Origin: Azospirillum brasilense | GTDB taxonomy: Bacteria > Pseudomonadota > Alphaproteobacteria > Azospirillales > Azospirillaceae | NCBI RefSeq assembly: GCF_005222205.1 | Contig: NZ_CP032346.1 | Coordinates: 62,001-126,000, forward strand | DNA: 64,000 nucleotides | Direction of reading: 5' to 3' | Position numbers and translations under genes: made by a program | Notes under the pieces: generated by a model | What the model saw: only the letters and a program-made list of their open reading frames with translations | The model's database searches: none | What the model was told of the DNA's origin: nothing | Shown: piece by piece, positions 61,433 to 64,000 of the stretch | How the letters are laid out: each line of letters begins with the position of its first letter | Position numbering within the stretch: position 1 is the stretch's first letter

Positions 61433-63013
61433 GTGTTGGATAGCAACGTCAAAGGCCAGCTCAAGGCCTATTTCGACAAGATCACGCAGCCCATCGAACT
61501 GGCCGCCTCCCTGGACGACGGCGCCAAGTCGCAGGAAATGCAGGCTCTGCTGCAGGACATCGCGTCCCTGTCGGACAAGATCACCTTCGTCCGCACCGAC
61601 GACGACGCGCGCAAGCCCTCCTTCGCGATCAAGCGCACCGGCACCGACATCGGCGTCCGCTTCGCCGGCCTGCCGATGGGCCATGAATTCAATTCCCTCA
61701 TCCTCGCCCTGCTGCAGGTCGGCGGCCACCCCTCCAAGGAGTCGGCGGAGGTCATCGAGCAGGTGAAGGCGCTGGAGGGTGAGTACAGCTTCGAGACCTA
61801 CTTCTCGCTGTCCTGCCAGAACTGCCCCGATGTGGTGCAGGCCCTGAACCTGATGAGCGTTCTGAACCCGCGGATCAAGCATGTCGCCATCGACGGCGCG
61901 CTGTTCCAGCAGGAGGTCGAATCGCGCAAGATCATGGCCGTCCCGTCCATCTTCCTGAACGGCGAGCCGTTCGGCCAGGGCCGCATGGGGCTGGAGCAGA
62001 TCCTCGCCAAGATCGACACCGGCGCCTCGCAGCGCGACGCGGAGAAGATCAAGGCCAAGGACGCCTTCGACGTGCTGGTGATCGGCGGCGGCCCGGCCGG
62101 CGCCGCGGCGGCGATCTACGCGGCCCGCAAGGGCATCCGCACCGGCGTCGCGGCGGAGCGTTTCGGCGGTCAGGTGCTCGACACCATGGCCATCGAGAAC
62201 TTCATCTCCGTGTCCCACACCGAGGGGCCGAAGCTGGCCACCGCGCTGGAGCAGCACGTCAAGGAGTATGAGGTCGACGTGATGAACCTGCAGCGGGCGG
62301 AGAAGCTGATCCCCGCCGCGGGTCCGGGCGGTCTGATCGAGGTCCAGCTCGCCAACGGCGCCTCGCTGAAGTCGAAGACGGTGATCCTGTCGACCGGCGC
62401 CCGCTGGCGCCAGATGGGCGTCCCCGGCGAGGACGAGTACCGCAACAAGGGCGTGGCCTACTGCCCGCACTGCGACGGCCCGCTGTTCAAGGGCAAGCGC
62501 GTGGCGGTCATCGGCGGCGGCAACTCCGGCGTCGAGGCGGCCATCGACCTCGCGGGCATCGTCGCGGAAGTGACGCTGATCGAGTTCGACAGCCAGCTCC
62601 GCGCCGACGAGGTGCTCCAGCGCAAGCTGCGCAGCCTGCCCAACGTCCGCGTCATCACCTCGGGCCTGACGACCGAGGTGCATGGCGACGGCATCAAGGT
62701 GACCGGCCTCAGCTACAAGAACCGCAACACCGGCGAGGTGCACCGGATCGATCTGGAAGGCATCTTCGTGCAGATCGGCCTCGTGCCCAACACCGAGTGG
62801 CTGAAGGGCTCGGTGGCGCTGAGCCCGCGCGGCGAGATCGAGGTGGACGCGCGCGGCCAGACCTCCGTCCCCGGCGTCTTCGCCGCGGGCGACGCGACGA
62901 CGGTGCCCTACAAGCAGATCGTCATCGCCATGGGCGAGGGCTCGAAGGCCGCCCTGTCGGCCTTCGACTACCTGATCCGCATGGCGCCGGTCGAGGCCGT
63001 CGCCGCGGCGTAA
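61433..63013 (+). CDS. ahpF: Alkyl hydroperoxide reductase subunit F, 526 aa
   Basis: Flavoprotein disulfide reductase for AhpC. The N-terminal double thioredoxin domain carries Cys 128 and Cys 131 ([10 protein letters not shown]); the FAD part has [22 protein letters not shown], the thioredoxin-reductase-like YCPHCDGP active site, [19 protein letters not shown] for NADH and [23 protein letters not shown] at the end. It starts with GTG at 61433, with GGGAG eight bases upstream; the TTG next to it is an alternative. An in-frame ATG at 61325 would add a basic Cys/Pro-rich leader unlike the family. Confidence 0.95.
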   Translation: MLDSNVKGQLKAYFDKITQPIELAASLDDGAKSQEMQALLQDIASLSDKITFVRTDDDARKPSFAIKRTGTDIGVRFAGLPMGHEFNSLILALLQVGGHPSKESAEVIEQVKALEGEYSFETYFSLSCQNCPDVVQALNLMSVLNPRIKHVAIDGALFQQEVESRKIMAVPSIFLNGEPFGQGRMGLEQILAKIDTGASQRDAEKIKAKDAFDVLVIGGGPAGAAAAIYAARKGIRTGVAAERFGGQVLDTMAIENFISVSHTEGPKLATALEQHVKEYEVDVMNLQRAEKLIPAAGPGGLIEVQLANGASLKSKTVILSTGARWRQMGVPGEDEYRNKGVAYCPHCDGPLFKGKRVAVIGGGNSGVEAAIDLAGIVAEVTLIEFDSQLRADEVLQRKLRSLPNVRVITSGLTTEVHGDGIKVTGLSYKNRNTGEVHRIDLEGIFVQIGLVPNTEWLKGSVALSPRGEIEVDARGQTSVPGVFAAGDATTVPYKQIVIAMGEGSKAALSAFDYLIRMAPVEAVAAA

Positions 63014-63045
63014 GGGGGGCGGGTGGTTTGGGAGGTGGTCGCGAC

Positions 63046-63131
63046 GGGCCCCCCTCCCGACCTCCCCCCGCTTCGCAGGGGGAGGAGAAAAGCCCTCCCC
63101 TGCAAAGCGGGGGAGGGTTGGGTGGGGGCCC
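63046..63131. repeat. GC-rich palindromic intergenic repeat (copy 5)
   Basis: Outer arms GGGCCCCCCTCCC and GGTGGGGGCCC, inner arms CCTCCCCCCGCTTCGCAGGG / CCCTCCCCTGCAAAGCGGGG in opposite orientation. It lies between convergent ahpF and the molybdopterin-subunit gene. Same class as 28602-28689. Confidence 0.8.
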
Positions 63132-63151
63132 GTCGCGTGCCCCCGCCCTCG

Positions 63152-64000
63152 TCAGCGCAGCCCCGCCAGCACCTTGTCCAACGTGATCGGGAAATCGCGC
63201 ACGCGCACGCCGGTCGCGTGATGGATGGCGTTGGCGATGGCGGCGGGGACGCCGACGATGCCGATCTCGCCGACTCCTTTGGCGCCCAACGCGTTGACCT
63301 TGTCGTCATGCTCCTCGACGAACAGTACGTCGATCTCCGGCACGTCGGCGTTCACCGGGACATGATACTCCGCGTAGTCGTGGTTCATCACACGGCCCAG
63401 CCGGTGGTCGGTGAAGGCCTCTTCCTCCAGCCCCATGCCGATGCCCCAGACCACGGCGCCCTGGATCTGGCTGCGCGCCGTCTTGGGGTTGATGATGCGG
63501 CCGGCGGCGATGGCGCTGACCACGCGGGACACCCGGATGGTGCCGAGATCCTCGTCCACCCGGACCTCCACGAAGACCGCGGAATGGGTGGCGAAGGTGT
63601 GCCGCGCCCGCGCCAGCAGATAGGGCAGGGCGCGCGCCTCCTCCTCGATGGACAGGGTGCCGGAGCCGCGCATCACGTCGGTGATGGCCAGCCGCCGCGC
63701 CCGGTCGTCGCGGGCGACCAGATGCCCGTCGGCAAGGAGCACATCCTCCTCCGCCACGCCCTTCAGCGGGCTGTTCTCCAGCTTCCCGGCCAATGCGATG
63801 AGTTGTGACCGCACCCGGTCGCACACCGCCTTGACCGCCGAGCCGACGGTGGAGACGGTCCAGGACCCACCCTCGATGGGGGCGGTGGGAAGCGAGGAAT
63901 CGCCCAGGCAGAAGGTCACCTCATCGATCGGCAGGCCCAGCACGTCGGCGGCGATCTGGGTCATGACGGTGTAGGTGCCCGTGCCGATGTCGGCGGTGGC
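63152..64000 (-). CDS. Xanthine dehydrogenase-family molybdopterin-binding subunit, 3' part
   Basis: The C-terminal 282 codons of a large Moco subunit that continues past the right edge. ADIGTGTYTVMTQIAADVLGLPIDEVTFCLGDSSLPTAPIEGGSWTVSTVGSAVKAVC is a Moco-contact segment, and KGVGEIGIVGVPAAIANAIHHATG carries the GEIG motif with the catalytic Glu of xanthine-oxidase-type hydroxylases. RLGRVMNHDYAEYHVPVNADVPEI links it to the PaoC/YagR-like aldehyde oxidase branch. It would need the moeA product for its cofactor. Substrate unknown. Confidence 0.92.
   Translation of the reverse strand, partial: ATADIGTGTYTVMTQIAADVLGLPIDEVTFCLGDSSLPTAPIEGGSWTVSTVGSAVKAVCDRVRSQLIALAGKLENSPLKGVAEEDVLLADGHLVARDDRARRLAITDVMRGSGTLSIEEEARALPYLLARARHTFATHSAVFVEVRVDEDLGTIRVSRVVSAIAAGRIINPKTARSQIQGAVVWGIGMGLEEEAFTDHRLGRVMNHDYAEYHVPVNADVPEIDVLFVEEHDDKVNALGAKGVGEIGIVGVPAAIANAIHHATGVRVRDFPITLDKVLAGLR

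Overview
The window is dense, GC-rich bacterial chromosome-type DNA with short intergenic gaps, many 1-4 bp gene overlaps and several families of GC-rich palindromic intergenic repeats. Gene content (chorismate mutase-hisC-tyrA divergent from metX-metW, an OxyR/AhpCF locus, many ABC importers, large hybrid kinases) points to an alphaproteobacterium of the Rhodospirillales, most likely Azospirillum or a close relative. That assignment is inference from gene order and composition, not from a marker gene. I see no rRNA, tRNA, CRISPR array, transposase or phage gene.

Layout. 1-4.2 kb: end of an ABC substrate-binding protein gene, overlapped by a GNAT acetyltransferase and an ATP-grasp ligase (a possible small-molecule or peptide ligase operon), then two lysine/alanine-rich helical proteins of unknown function. 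4.6-9.6 kb: a hybrid histidine kinase (7TM-type sensor, kinase, receiver, Hpt) with its OmpR-type regulator, then a receiver-like/MarR fusion behind a perfect 20-bp palindrome. 9.6-12.4 kb: small Cys-rich protein, TPR-OGT glycosyltransferase, RcnB-like periplasmic protein. 12.5-19.5 kb: a six-gene polyamine-type ABC importer operon with an Asp/Glu/hydantoin racemase and a GNAT, divergent from an FCD-type GntR regulator with repeated TTGTGCACAA operators. 19.6-27.3 kb: ferrochelatase, a four-gene osmoprotectant-type ABC importer, a protein with a putative RGS-like domain, a Kbp-like BON-LysM protein, and a degenerate HtrA-like protein with PDZ. 27.4-28.6 kb: PaaI thioesterase and enoyl-CoA hydratase. 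28.7-33.8 kb: gluconate/Entner-Doudoroff block (gnd, LacI-type repressor, gntK, edd) with two mirror-image operators. 33.9-39.9 kb: seven-gene operon (FAH-family hydratase, LacI regulator, D-2-hydroxyacid dehydrogenase, complete amino-acid-type ABC importer) with an 18-bp palindrome upstream. 40.2-46 kb: moeA, a DUF1244 protein, a DUF2478-DUF364 fusion, a TusA-like protein, an SDR, a TauE-type exporter and a cytosolic copper-storage-like protein. 46-53.6 kb: housekeeping and accessory genes (dcd, cupin, GST, gloB, methyltransferase, RBBP9 hydrolase, PRC-barrel protein, metW, metX). 53.7-58.7 kb: chorismate mutase/PDT-like protein, hisC, prephenate dehydrogenase, a lipoprotein, a sulfate-type binding protein. 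58.8-63 kb: XRE-cupin regulator, oxyR divergent from ahpC-ahpF. The right edge cuts a xanthine-dehydrogenase-family molybdopterin subunit.

The most unusual item is the protein at 24594-25481. Its last third follows the eukaryotic RGS fold sequence pattern, and its first third resembles the unknown protein at 3381-4142. It sits between an osmoprotectant importer and a potassium-binding-type LysM protein.
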